Shown: positions 28,701 to 43,700, numbered from the stretch's first letter. The stretch is DNA of 64,000 nt from Antedon mediterranea (GCF_964355755.1 NC_092671.1:35917304-35981303); one strand, 5' to 3'. Notes: generated by a model from the sequence alone, not told the origin. Program-made: numbers and translations.

Positions 28701-31700
28701 AAACTATTTTGACAAAAAAAGTGTGATGCACCCACATATAGTGGTGATATGCCCAAATATGGTAGTGATATGACATCATCATTTCCATATATGGTCACAT
28801 CACATTTTTTGTCACATGAAGTTTGATAGTGTAGACAGAGCTTTAAATGTCACTGCAATTAGAAAAAGACCTTCGAAATGAATTTTTAAAAGGTTGCTAA
28901 TGTATATTCTGTTGAATATCATATTTTAATAAATGGCATTGGTTAATAATGTTAATTTTATTCACATTGTATTAATTGTGATTGTGGAACTTAAATGCTT
29001 GTTTTTCTTCTTCTATTTTCTTTCACAATTTTTGGTGAAAAAAATAAATAAATGAGTAAATGAATGAAATAAAATATTATATTAATTATGATTATTATGA
29101 TTGATTCATTTATCCATAAAATTAAAAAATGTAGGTGGGCCCTTGACATTGAAGCCTCTGTGCAGACTTGTGGTATAGGAAGCTTAATGGACAAAAAAAC
29201 AAATTGATCTTTGAGGTAAACAGTTCTAATTTAAGGGCCTTAGTGATAGACCTAGCTTAGGCTGATATAAACTTTACCATTATATTATACTGTTAATAAA
29301 GGAACCAAGAGATTGAGAAGAAGTGGGTCATGGGGTCAGGAGCAGACCAAGGAAGATCTAAAAGGCTTACCGACTTAATCTAATTAGTTTAGTTTAAACG
29401 AGAATAGACATCACTGTTCTAGAAGATAGTTTGATATTTGGGATGCCCAGAGGTTTGCATTTGAATGTCTAACATAGGAAATAGGGGGAGACTGCCTAAA
29501 TAACTCAAGGTCAAGAATCGGGAGACAACTTAAGCAAACCGAAATTCTTGACACTTTTTGTAACTTTTGAATGACAAGTGAGACATTATTCTATTCTATA
29601 GAGAAAATTCTCAAATAGATTTAATTAAATTTAATCCAGGTCAAAGAAATTTAGGGACAGTACTTCTATGTCATCCATACCAATTTCAGTCAAGTACAAG
29701 GACTTTTAATTTTCAGAATAGGCCTAGTTTTAATTCTAAAACTTCTAATATCTATAGATATATAAATAAAAATGTTATATTCGTTTAAAATGGAGCAATC
29801 AAAATTGATTCACCATTTAAACAGGTTTATTACAAGTTTTATGTGAACAAAATTACTTAAGTTGCAATTCCAATCTGTTTAAAATTATCTAATTTTCCTC
29901 TTTAAGAGTACACTGAGAAATTATTACACAGGTCATTTTAAAGTACATTATAATTACCATTTAGCCATTTGGAGTTGAGCTGAGCTGTTCTTAGTTGGGG
30001 AGATGGTCCCATGGTGCGGTACACAACTGGGTCACGAGCCATAAAGTCCATGACCGTTCCACTGTAAAGATCCCCTGTGCTTGTGAGTAGTGCAGTGGCA
30101 TTATGATGTGGGTTGTATGGACACTTGGCGATCCCGTCCATTTTACTGCTAACTTCCGTCAAGTTGGAGATCTGTGTGGTACATTACAATCATTTTTTAA
30201 TTACTGTATAATGCCCTTACGTAAATTTATATATAGAAGATATTTTGTCCCCCTAACATTTTTTTTCTTCAATTTTTTGTTTAATATACCATTTTAATAT
30301 CACATAATGGTTATTCACTTTGACCAAAAACTGGATCGAAAAAAAAAATGTATGTGAAAAAAGTATTCTTCTCATACAAACCTTTCTCCATGTACATTGT
30401 GGCGAGAATGCGTAAGTACCGCATGTAAAAATCTGGTCGTCTTTTGGAAGCATCACTCGAATGTAGTTACAACAATTTTCCTGAGAAAAAAATGTGACTT
30501 ATTAGCCTAAAGTATCATAAACATACATGCAACTACATTTTAAGAGGTAATACACTTTTAAGTAAACAAATAAAGTAAGTAAAATAAATAAAAGAGATAA
30601 TCATTGTGATCAAATAGTTTAAATTATTTGTTATCTTCTGCTTTATCTACACCATAGACATTTTGAAATAAATATACATATAAGGATGAGTTTATGTATG
30701 TAAAAATGATGTCAAAAGAGTAAAACATTCTGAATTTATCTATAAACATTTCTAGTTGTTTAGTCGGGCAAAAGTAGGTTTAGCATCACTGAAGTTTAAT
30801 ACCCTCAAGTAGACAGATAAATTCACTCAAGTTAAGTAATATGAACCGCACAATTTAGATAATTTACTGTTTAATTAGGCCTAGTGATACAGTTGGGTTT
30901 ATCGTAATCATAATCGTAGTTATAGCCTTCCAAGCTGCACTTGTAATAACAGAGGCTTAAGCCAAACTTTGATAAACATCTATCTGGAATAATCAGAGTA
31001 AACTTTGGCATGCTTTCAGGCTTCTAAAATAAGAGCAGATCCTAGGGTCACAACTGAATGAAGGGATATTTCAGGCAGAAGGGAAAGGAGGCAGATTCAT
31101 CCTCCACATATTCGACCTCCCATCTCCACCACCACAAATAAATACTAATCTGTTATTTGGTAATATAATCAAATTTCAAAATTTGTTATTATTATTCATT
31201 ATTTATAAATTGCCTTTAAAGAAGATCAAAGAGCTGTACAGAGAATTAACAGAAACAACATACAAAAAAAACCAAATATGCTACTTGGGGAACAAATAAG
31301 TTATGAGACGTTTCTTACAAAGACAAGAATTAGTAGCATGTTCCAAAGTTCCGGACCATGGACAGAGAACACACTGCCAAAAACCATTTTTGTGGCAGGG
31401 ACACAAAGGTGTAAATTGTCCATGGATGATCTAAGGCCAGAACGACGACTCATGCAAATTAATGATTGATTATGATTATGATGATTGGTGTAAGATGAAA
31501 TTAACTTTAAACACTATTGTGTTATGGTAATGACCCATGTCCTAATTTAAAGTTTCATTGAAACAAGTGTGTCCAAATGCATTTTCTCAAATGAATATAA
31601 ACTGATGTGAAATTTTCGTTCTTTAATTTATAATTCTAATTGTTTATCCACAAACTAAATTATTCATGTTGTTTAATTCTGTTAAGAAAATTAGTACATA

Positions 31701-34700
31701 TTTGTATTGATATTGATTTTATTCAAACATTACTGTATATCTATAAATTGATTTTTAAAATGCAATAAATATTGTTGCCAAGATCCATCTACCTATTTTT
31801 TGTGGTTTTAGAATCCAGCTTAATTAGCAGGAATCTTTGAGTGATAATAGATGTAAAGAATTTATCTATTGTGAATTTAGTCCCAAGGGTATTCTGTGTT
31901 AATTAGTAATGAAGTCCTGTAGGACATACAGACAACATGGCTTCACACCTGTGAAGTGGATAATATTCACTTTGGTGATCTAACAAGGCCTTGATGGATT
32001 AAATAGCAAAAGAAACGTCATTCTAAGCTTGTCAATTACTATTGAAACATGGAGGTATAAACATTTTTATACCTCCATGATTGAAAGATATTTTTAAATA
32101 TGCGTTCATAACTGTCAAAACATTTATAAATTTGTAAATAAATATATGGAACGCCGTTTACGCAACATTTCAATGATATGAATTTTATGACGCGATATGT
32201 GAATGAAATGCATCGATATGAATTGAATGGCGCGATATATGAATGAAATGTTTTGAATCGAATGCTTTGAATTGAACATTTCATTCAAAACATTTCATTC
32301 AAAACATTTCGTTCAAAACATTTCATTCAAAACATTTTATTCAAAACATTCAATTCAAAACATTTCATTCAAAACATTTCATTCAAAACATTCAATTCAA
32401 AGCATTCAATTCAAAACATTTCATTCATATATCGCGCCATTCAATTCATATCGATGCATTTCATTCACATATCGCGTCATAAAATTCATATCATCAAAAT
32501 GTTGCGTAAACGGCGTTCCATATAAATAGTTGGAAAGCAGTGCAGTGTTAGGTATATAAGATATAGTACATTATAAACTTCCTCAGCTAAAAATAGTAAA
32601 AAAAGATTTCCTGCTTGTCTGCAGCAGTATCAAGATGGAAGACATGAATTTAAAAAAATATGATTTCAAGATGAATAAAGTCATATAAATAGATCCTAAT
32701 TTTTATAAATTCATTAATTGTATATCGATGTATAATAGTCAATTAGTATCCTAAATGAATTAATTTGTTTTCTCGTGAATTATTATGACGGGCAGACAAA
32801 TAAGAACAGCATTGCGTTTTAAGAAGTAGTTTTTTAAAGTTTGTTTTTATGACTAATGTTGAAAAGAAAACTAGAATACAGAACTGGGTTAATTGGGGTA
32901 ATACATGGAGACAAGTCAATTTAAATTGAATTTGTTCATCTGGAAATCCAAATAAGAAAAAAAGTCAATTTCATATCTCAAATCGTACATATCATAATGA
33001 TATATCAATTTTTAAGTCTTTTAATAAACTTTAATGTATTGTCCCTCTGAAAAATAATTTTTCCATTTTTTGTTATTGAATATGCCATTTTGATGTCACA
33101 TAATAGTTGGATCAAAAAAATGTATTTACCTGTAGAAACTGTAAAATAGTGAAATTGGCTGCTAGTTTTTGGTTGTCTTATTTTTTATTTCTGCGGAAAT
33201 TAATTGAAACTACAAAATTGCCTATTCAAAATCCGATTTATTAATCTTCATTTTTCATGTTTTTTGGGGAAAATACTTTAAAGAAATTGTTATGTTTATT
33301 AAATAAGTTATGGAGACATAGAGAGTGGTTTTCAGATTGGCATCACCAAGGGATATTAAAACATGATCTTTATGTGTATAAAACATGACATCTCTTGGCA
33401 ACAAGATCAGCATTAAGGTACAAAATCCCTGTCAAGTATTGAACCTTTAATCAACAAAACCAAAACTGCACAAACAGTGTGGTAAAACAACTCGTCAACT
33501 TTATTGTACCAGATTTGCGTAATGTGTTGTTATACCGCCACCCCCAACCGATCCATTAAACAAGCCCTCGAAAAGCCTGTGGAGAAAGTAAATACTGCAA
33601 ATGTATCTCCGCTGAGAATGGTTCAGAGCCGACAGAGAATATGATCATCTTCTTTGCGATGTTATCTCAGAAGAGACGGTAAACTGACAACAACCACCGC
33701 CAGAAAAAATTAGACAATATTTTCTAAAACGTGTCTGAAAGTGTTTAACTGCGCTGATAATCCGATTAATTATAAGGATCCCCTGAAATGATTTGACAAA
33801 CGGTAAGGTTTCCCGGATGGGTTCTGATGTATGATGCGTGATGAATTTGTGCACAAGTGTCAATCAAAATGGTCGCAACTATTTAAAAAATGGGTTGAAG
33901 AATTTTGTTTGTCTTGCTAATGGCAATCTATATCTATAAAAAAATTAATCAAATAACCTGGAACAAATTGAACGTTAAATTACAAAGTGATGTATCTGCA
34001 AAAGGTATTAGTTGAATGATCATATGACACTAGTCTTCTTACCTTTGATTCTCCTTTACTTGCACATATAAGTTGCGTTCTATCATCTGGTTGCCATTCA
34101 ACAGTCTGAAAAAAAAATGTCATTGAGTTAAACATCATGTAGACACTTTTTGTAATGTTTTTGTTTTAGTTCGTGTTGTGTCCGTTGGATATTGTGCTCC
34201 GCCAACAGAGCAAACAGAATTTCTATGTTTTTTTTTCTTAAAACAAATGACAATAAATGATACTTGACTTGACTTGAGTTTTTAATTTATTTAATTTCTG
34301 ATATTTATGTTGCTAGAACTCTATAATTAAAGCTATGTTACAGTGAGATACCCTTTTTAGTAGCAAAGATACCTTGCCCTGGGATTTGCATGAATGTAGT
34401 TTAAAACAAGACCCAGTACAATATTTTGATAAATACTTTTAAAATAAAGTTATATATTCTTGTTGTCATACATTTTAACAGATCTACTGTACTCAACGTT
34501 TGATATTACAATAATTGTTATTATTTAATAGTTGAAAAACTCAAGTACCAATGTATAATACAAATTACAACGTCGTGAGGTAATTTCCCGATTGATCATA
34601 ATCAAAACGGTACTGGGTACTTTAATGAAGTAAGCCTACCTGGTGGTAACCATAGAACGGTTCCGAGGTAACGACTACACTTCGGCTTTAGTCGATAGAA

Positions 34701-37700
34701 GATTGAAAACATTGTTAGAGATAGAGTATACGATGTTTGATTATGTGTAGATGTGTGCTCTGTTCTTTTATTCAAATGATGTTATTTATTTAATAGGCTA
34801 ATTTTTTATATCAATTAATTAAATTATCGTAGATTGTATATTATGCAAAAAATATTATTGAATAAATTTTTGATATATTATTATTATTATAATATTAATA
34901 AAAAGACATTTATTAGTATAAATTTTAAAAATATAGATATAAGGAAGAAAAGCAAAGAGATTATGGAGCGGCTGTACCAGAATATACAACACTAAGTATT
35001 GTAAAGTTAATATACTAAAAAATTTAGGCGATCTTGTCAATAATTGTTATTATTTAATAGTTGAAAAACTCAAGTACCAATGTATAATACAAATTACAAC
35101 CATCATACATTGTAAAAAAAACTACAGTATATTAAAGTATGAGAACAAATAAGGGTCAAAGATCAAAAAAGATAATGGACAATGGAATGAAGTCTTTTAA
35201 GAAGTTTAAGGGTTCTTGAAGAAATATCAAGTGCTTAGTCAACAATGAAAATGGTAAATACAAAAAGAACTTTCTTTATCTTTGAACTTTACATTCTTAG
35301 TTTTATAAATATATTGTTATACTATGGATGAAATTTAAAATATGGTAACTTAATAACAGGATTATTGAATATCAGTACAACACAAATTCATAAATACATA
35401 CTGTAAAATACATTATTGATAAGTTGAGAAGATTTGAACGGAGCCATTTCACCTGTGTCTATAATGTACTGTCAACTACCACCTCCTTCCCCTCATACCC
35501 GACATTTTTTACTAAATGCATCACCAGATCTTGTAATTTTCATGAATCAACTTTAATTATTGTTTTCATGAGAACATCTGATGTACTAAAATATTGTTAT
35601 ATGAATCAGCAAAAACAATCTTCTCTCAGATGCCAAATTTCAAATGCCAAATTTCAAACAGGAGAATGTGGTAGTGTATCGCTTAATATCAAACCCTTCT
35701 TTTGTAGGACCTCTCAACAAGTGCCAAAACTTGGGTTGCAGTTGGCATAGTGTTCTCTTAAGCTCTGTTTACACTATCAAACATGTGATGTGCCCATATA
35801 TGAAATGATGATGTCATATCACTACCATATTTGCGCATATCACAATGTTGGGACACTATTTTTGTCACATAAAGTTTGGTAGTGTAGACAAGCTTAAGAG
35901 AACATTATGCCAACTAGTTTGATAGTGTAGATAGAGCTTGTCGCAAGTGGAGTACTTCTCCAAGGGGCATTTAGATAGGATTACAACAGATAGAATGATC
36001 CTGAATAGGAACATATCTGGTTTCAGGTATTCTCTATTGTGATCATTGTATTGGACCGAACCTTATATTCTAAATAACAAAACAAACTGGTAAAGTCTCA
36101 TAAGGTGCCATAATAGTGTATTAAGTTGTTTTAATTGTTGTTTAATATCTTGCATACATTTTTACATAAGCCTACAATAATGCATAGTTTATAGTTTATT
36201 GCACGATTATAGTAAGCCATGTACTGTACTTCAACGATTTTAACTTCTATATGAATTTTATATAATCAATGTAAATTTATAGGCCTATATTATGTCATTT
36301 GAATGTTTAATATTGTATGTGTTGTACTGTATATATGTTTTATCATGGGCCCTAAATGATCAGTTTTATTAATAACTGGATAGGCTACCCTCAGTAAAGA
36401 TGTTAATAAATAAATAAATAAAAGTTTATTGTTATTGTTTATATATTAATAGGCCTACCAATGAAAATAGGAACATGAATGTACACCAACGTGTTACTGG
36501 TGTTTTTCACTTGTCATTGTTTGGATCAATTATAACTTCTTATAACTCAACAATCATATTCTATTATTTCTATATGGAAAACACATTTCACGAAAGTTAA
36601 CAATTAGTCCTATTATTACAAGTTTGGCAGTAAGCCTCAAACAAATGCAAGAAATACTAAAGATGAGGCCTAAAAGGGGATAATATAGCTATATTTTAGG
36701 GACAATATGGTGTTAGCATGATAGAACTCTAAGACGTCCCTGGGACAGCTTGGCAAGGAGCTTAATCATCCAAAAGCTTAACTTACTTTATAAGTTACAA
36801 CAGGTTCAAATATACATAAACCATTCAATTAATTTTTCCCCTTAGTAGAACCTTTCTTTATGACCGAAATATCACTTTTGAACTCATCTTTACCTTGATG
36901 CTTAGTTCTGTTTCAATAAAAATCAAAACATACCCCCTGAAACTTATCATCTTTAATTACTAATCCTCTTGATCAAAGTGAGGGTAAATTTATGGTTTTA
37001 GATGGAATTGCTCCACAGGGTTAACCATGTTATGTTTACAGGTTATTAATATCGCCTCTAGATACATACATTTATGGAATTTCTGAATGGTATTGCTGCC
37101 TGTGTCTTGTCAAAGAAATGCGACAAGACATGAGTATGTATTCAATACCAGCGGATTAAATGTTGGTATGTTTTCAGAATTATTACAAATGTTATAATAA
37201 ATTTATACAGATGTTGATATCAGAGAATGGGCATAGAATTACATTTTCATTCAAGGTTTTTCTGAGTATAGGCATCACTGTTGGTGATGCCTATAGCTAT
37301 AGATTATTCATTATCCTTCTGTGCATTATTTCAGATAAAAGTAATATAACCATGGAGTAAAGTTACTCCATGATATAACACTCAATGTTTACTATCCGTT
37401 GTTATACCCTACCAACTCCCTCGAATAAGAATGGTTGCTATACTTAATTAAGAATTATTTCAGATTTTTTAACCACTTCTTTCACAATTTTAGAAATAAT
37501 ATAGGTATGGGTTCAAGCCCTGTCATATGTCACATTTTTTTCTAATGACAATTTACAACTCCACTCCCAAAGACTTGTAATAAAACTTTGTTTATGTAGA
37601 CCATCTTGTATATGTTTGTCTTGTGAACAGGGTTGCCACCTTTAAGAAGGATAGTGAATGAATTCACTCATGGTTATCCTTGGCAAAAAAAAAATTACAT

Positions 37701-40700
37701 TTCTTTTTCAAACTAATAGTATAAATGCACACTCATAAAAAATAAGTTCTATCTTGTTTGCATAACAGAGGGAAGGAACCATTTTTTTTACCCCCATGAT
37801 ATCCAAAATGTCAGACATTACAATAAATAATCAGTCTATTAGTTCAAATTATCCCATAGTGTACAGTAGTCTGAATAAGCCAAATATGATCAGTTTAATA
37901 TATTCAGAAGGATTCCTCTAAACATTGAAAACAATCAAATAAAAAGGTTATCGATAAATTTCCCATAAAATCTCTCAGAGGTTCAATCTAATGTGAAGGT
38001 CAGAAAACGTGCATTCTTCAATTTTTATTATTATTAAAAGCAATTCATTATTAACATTTTACAGTCTTAACAATGAAACAATACCCTTTAATCATTTTGT
38101 TTTTCGTTCTCATAATTAAAATCATCCTTTATAATAAGAACTAGTAATATTTCACATGGAAAATATGTGGTTGCGCACTAGTAAATCCCTGGGAAAAATT
38201 TGGTGGTAAATTTCCACGATTAATTTAAAAAAATGTAAATAAGAAACTGGATTGGTATTACTGGGAGTCTTTTTGCATAGTGTACTGAGTTCTATATAGT
38301 ATATGATACATATCAACGTCTTAATGACTCATCCGAAGGACATGGACAAGAAAACATGCCAGTCCGATTATATAAGAGTCAATTATTTTGACCAAAATCA
38401 ACTTTGTATTAGAGTGTGTACAAATAGTTTGTACAAAACATATTGTCTGACAGACAATTTAAGAGTTTTTTGCTTTAAATTACATTTTTTTAAATGTAAA
38501 TTATTTTTTTTCAAACCAGTTTTTGGTCAAAGTGAATAACTATTACGTGACATTATAGTGGCATATTCAACAAAAAAACTAAATTTGTTCACGGGGACAG
38601 TATGTCTTTAATTAAAGGGTCTACTGTATCTTGAATGGTATTTAATTAAATTGTATTCTTATGCAACGATTCTTAAGTACAGGATGGATGTTATTAACTA
38701 ACTTTATCAGATGGAAATATTTAATACTGTTTGGTTCGGAAGTAGTTCACTCTGTTCGAAACACTTTTATTCATAATATTTTTTTTTAGGAATACTATTT
38801 TTTACTAAAAACAATCTTTTAATATAAATACTGTAGTTAATTTTGAAGTACAGAGATATTGTTGAGAGGTTTCAAACAAAGCATGAATCAACAAGTTTTG
38901 ATTGGTAATAAAAAAAGACTTAGAATTGGCACCATCAAACTTTGTTGGCAAAAAATTAATATCGGTTTCAAAATTACCCGTATCAAAGTCAGTCAGGTGT
39001 GTAAAGCTCCAGGTATACCCCACATTATATAATATTTACTTTCTCGAGCAGCTAAATAGGAATAATTTTGACACCTAGGGTAAATTAAATTCAAAGGCTA
39101 GCCTGGGGCGAGATAGGGATATGGATTAACTGCGGGAAGTAAAAATAAATCATTATTAATCCATGAAATGAATTCTTAGACTTTTAGCCTGCCTAAAGCG
39201 AAATCATAATACGTTTATTTCAATAACTTTTGATGTGTTGAATAACAAATTTTACATGGGTGATTTCATTTTAGGCCCAGCTTGATATATACAGCAGGAT
39301 TTTCTTTATAGTATATAGTGTTTTAATAAATTGAATTACGAATTAAATACTCCTCTCACCTGTAATTCACTAAGATCATTTTCACCCAGCCGGAATAAAT
39401 TATCTCTATAAAAACAAAAACATATTTAATTTAATGTACAAAGCAATGTCTTGCCAGATATATACATGATAACAATATGATAACAATATATTAAATAAAT
39501 TAAAAACTGTCTCCTGTCATTTCTCTGATGTTTAACACAAAAATAGTGGTACATCAAAAATTGTGAGATGTGAGCCTAAAAATGTGCTGAAGGAATGTAT
39601 GTCTTATCTTTTGCATTAAAATTTTTTTAATTCAGGGGCAGGGGAGGCTGCCCATTTCTTCTTCCTCTATGGAAGTTGTGGCTTGGTGGTTATGATGCTT
39701 GGCTACCAATTATTGTTATCCTTGGCAATTTGCCTAAATATATAAAAACAAATAAAAAACAAAACAAAATTTTTAATTTAGGGGGAGGGGAGGGCTGCCA
39801 TATTCCCCTTCCTCTATGGAAGGTGACATATCATTTAAGATGTTGTGTTTGGTATCTACATACCTTGCTCCTACAATAACCTGATGCCTCTTGGTGTCCA
39901 ACTGTATATTTGAGTAATCTTCTGTACCTGGCTTCTGAAAAGCATTTCCCCCATATTTTAAAAGTTCTGAAATTATAAGAATAATTTTAAGAATGTGTAT
40001 TTTGTTTTTCATAAAATATACAAAATAGTTGTAATATATCCAGCTCAATCTAGAAGAATCTAGTATAAGATATTTCAACATATGTAATAATGATAAACAA
40101 TGAACAATGATAAACTTGCATAATGTGCAGTGCCGTGGCCATGAGAATTAAAGTGGTGCGGTTGCTCCAACAAGAGGGAACAACAATCCCCCGTGCGGGC
40201 TGTCAAAGGCTTCTGCCAAAAAGTGGTCAGGTTGAAATCTCACCAACCGTACTGGTAGTTACAACTATTTGTTTTTACTGTGTAATTCATTTTATTTCGT
40301 TTGTTTATTCAATAATCTTCATTCATTCCTTTACAAAAACACTGATGTATAACAAAAAAAATATTAAATAGAAAAATGATGCAATTTCTACTTTTCACCA
40401 TATTTCATGTCAGGAATTACACAGCATTTTAATTGTTATCTTTCATAAAAGTTTGTTGTACTCGGTATCTACACCACACCATAAATGAAAGCGCATTGTC
40501 TTGCTGCCACAATTGCACAATTTGTATATAGCACTTTCAAAAGTACCAATCAAGTAAACAATACAAATGAAAGGATATGGTAAAACAATTGTTGTCTCAA
40601 TGCTGATTTTATTAACAAAATTCAGGATGTGGTTATTGTTTGCTATTATGTTCTATTAACATGACTTTGAGGGAATTACACCTAGACGACGACGACAACT

Positions 40701-43700
40701 ATCACATTTTGAGAAATTAGGCTATACCTAGACGCCGACAACAATCACATTTTGATTGCACATTGTATGGGTTGAACTTCTTGTTGAAGAAGAAAGGGGA
40801 GATTTGTAGGGAGAAAGGAGAGAACAAAGACTGTATATAGATAAACAAGAATTTTCAGCACATTTTACAAGTTCAGAATCTGTGACTTAAATCTAAAGCT
40901 CTGTCCACACTATCAAACTTCATGTGGGAAAAAAATGTGATGTGCCATATATGGACATGATGATGTCATATCACTACCATATTTGAGAATATCACTACCA
41001 TATTTGGGTACATCACACTTTTTTTGTCAAACTAGTTTGATAGTGTAGACAGCTCCAACTTGCAAACTCTTGTTTTAACATCATTTTATTTAAAACATTT
41101 AAAGCTCTGTCTACACTATCAGTTTCACAAAAAAAGTATGATCTGCCTATAAAGTTTGATAGTGTAGACAGAGCTTTACTATACTGTCGTACACATTATG
41201 CCATCATACATAATTGCTATTTTTTTAATTTCAATTTACAATTCTACTGATTAGTTAGCATACTTCACATATTTGTATTGTCAGTAGACTGGTTGTATTA
41301 AAAGGAATTTCTAAATAAATCAAAATACCGAATTCCTAAACGAGCGAGCACATTCATTTTGAGTAGAATGGAAGATAAATCGACAGTGATACTTTAATGT
41401 GAAGATTCTGGGGACCCAAGATATCACCACTATCGATGACAGTTTTAACTTCTTTTGTTCATTTTATTGATTAAAAGAGTATTGAATTAATCAATAAAAT
41501 GAACAAAAGAAGTTAAAACTGTCATATAAGTCTTTTAATAAATAAAATGAACAAAAGAAGTTAAAAAAACTGTCATAAAAGTCTTATAATCAATAAAATA
41601 AACAAAAGAAGTTTGAACTATCATCAATAGTTTTCATTGGCCGTATTATGATGAAGCAATATGTTAAAGTTTTATATTCAATAATAATCTATCTATAATC
41701 TATCCGTAACCGCCCATCAGCTATCTATCTACCAGCAAGTGGGTTTATGGCTTTTACCGTTTCCTGTGTACATGATAAAATCATTGTTATATAATGACAT
41801 CATACACCTGAGATTATATCTTTCCCTGTATAACCTTCTTATCTCGTCTTGTGATATCATAATTGCTATGACATCATTGAAGTGTGGTAACTCCACTCAA
41901 AGTCAGGAAAATGGTTTTATTATAGCATGGCCCTATATCATATGTCTATAGTATTGGTCCATGATTAAAGCAGGGAGTTGTAAAATACAACTCCCTGATT
42001 AAAGTGTACAGTTGTTACAATTCACAAATTGTTTGGGCGGGGACATTCAATTTTGGGTGGGGACAATCAATATTGTAGGTGTGGAGACATCACGGTGGAG
42101 TTGACTTAATATTATACTACTGGGTTGGTAGTACCCGGCTTTGATTTTTGCTCTTTTGACTTTTTTACGGTACTTTTCTATATTTATATATTTTTTGGTT
42201 TTTAAAAATGAATTATAAATATCCAATCTTATATATTTTTTTATATTGATTGCAATAAAGATGAATATGATATATAATATAAATAATTTAATTGACTATT
42301 TATTATTGAAGTATTATCTGTATTACTACTTTTAAAATAGACCAAATGTTGAATTTAAAATTAAAAGGACAGAATCCATTTCAACCTGCATTACGACTGA
42401 ACTTTTATGACTTCTGTCTGCTTTTGGTGTGTTCGACATCAAATTTTAAATCATCCAATTCAATTTGCCTTCTAACCATTTTAAAAAGATAAATCAACTT
42501 TTGGATTATTCCCTCGGTAATAAATCATCATCATAATTTTTCCCCGCCGTACTGTCTATTAACAATCCATGAGAAGTGACATTACATTTCAATTCTAACC
42601 ATTTAAGAATAAAACGCCTGATAAAAATGATTAAATGCTTGATAGATTTACTAAGCTTATAAGTAATTTTTTTCATTTGGTAGAAAAAGAATCTAATCAT
42701 TCCCACACACAGGAAGCAAAAAGAATCACAAACGAAGCAGAACAGAGCTAACTACGTCGATGCTTCTGGTGTGGAATGCACCGTTAAGTGACAACTGTGG
42801 AAGTTAGACTGAAGGTCTGTAGGTACAAAAGACCAATATATTTTATTCGCAAGAAGATTCCCGGCTTAAGCCAACACTATTGATAAAACTATCTGAATAT
42901 GCCCTGACTTAAGCCAAAACTATTGATAAAACTATCCAAGTATGCCCCGACTTAAACCAAAACTATTGATAAAACTATTTGAATATGCCTACATTCATTT
43001 ATGATATCAAGGCCTTCACACTGTGGTATTCACAGAAAGGGATAACCATTTGGTATTTATTGTTTACTTTGACAATACACCTCACCCTTGGCAAACTTTT
43101 AAATATTTTAATAAATAGAAATAAACCCACATAAATCCTTCTAATGATCAGTAAAAACCTGCTTAAAAACGTAATAATTTTTAATTCAATAGAGATTGGG
43201 AAATTAATTGAAACACTTTGTAGTTCTCTCAAAGGTAACTATGCGATTTTGAAACCAAATATGAGAAACTATACCTACAACAGTCAAACATTTACAGATT
43301 ATGCAATTTTGGAAATTATTGTACATTGTATGTTAGAAAAGAGAAAAGAACCAAAAGAAAGCTATAGATATTATAGAAAATCCAAAAAGATGCTATAGAT
43401 ATATATATATATATATATATATATAAATCCAAAGGCAAATTACTGAGAAAAATGACAATGCTGTGGGTATCAGTGGCTGGATCTCAATGGAGATACAAAA
43501 ATAAAAAGCGAAAAGCTAAATCAAAACGATAAAGTAAACAGCCAGAAAAGTTAGCAGAGCTTTCGGGCAACACTAGCCCTTCATCAGTGCTTTTTTGTAT
43601 CTCCATTGAGATCCAGCCACTGATACTGATACCCACAGCATTGTCATTTGTTCAGTAATTTGCCTTTGGATTTACATCATTTTTTCACCTATCCTACCTG

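Larger units (their letters stand above)
30172..30381 (-). other. Sema5 intron 5, mostly transposon sequence
   Basis: 210 nt. 30238-30352 is a MITE family 2 fragment. 30212-30237 is a perfect 26-nt copy (minus strand) of the Helitron-like 5' end at 22633. Only about 70 nt next to the two splice sites is not accounted for. Confidence 0.75.
34106..39359 (-). other. Sema5 intron 3 (5.3 kb)
   Basis: Holds a CTTGA-tailed repeat-like stretch (about 34190-34280), a 63-bp direct repeat pair, a compound MITE 1 copy (35760-35939) and a MITE 2 fragment (38440-38614). The remaining stretches, notably 35940-38430 and 38615-39359, show no supportable feature. Confidence 0.7.

Noticed and set aside
32039-32529. 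Two similar open frames on opposite strands
   Set aside because: Both come from the palindromic foldback element and its 14-bp repeat, not from genes.
34190-34280. SINE with (CTTGA)n tail
   Set aside because: The tail-like ACTTGACTTGACTTGA is there, but I could not find a tRNA-like head or a second copy.
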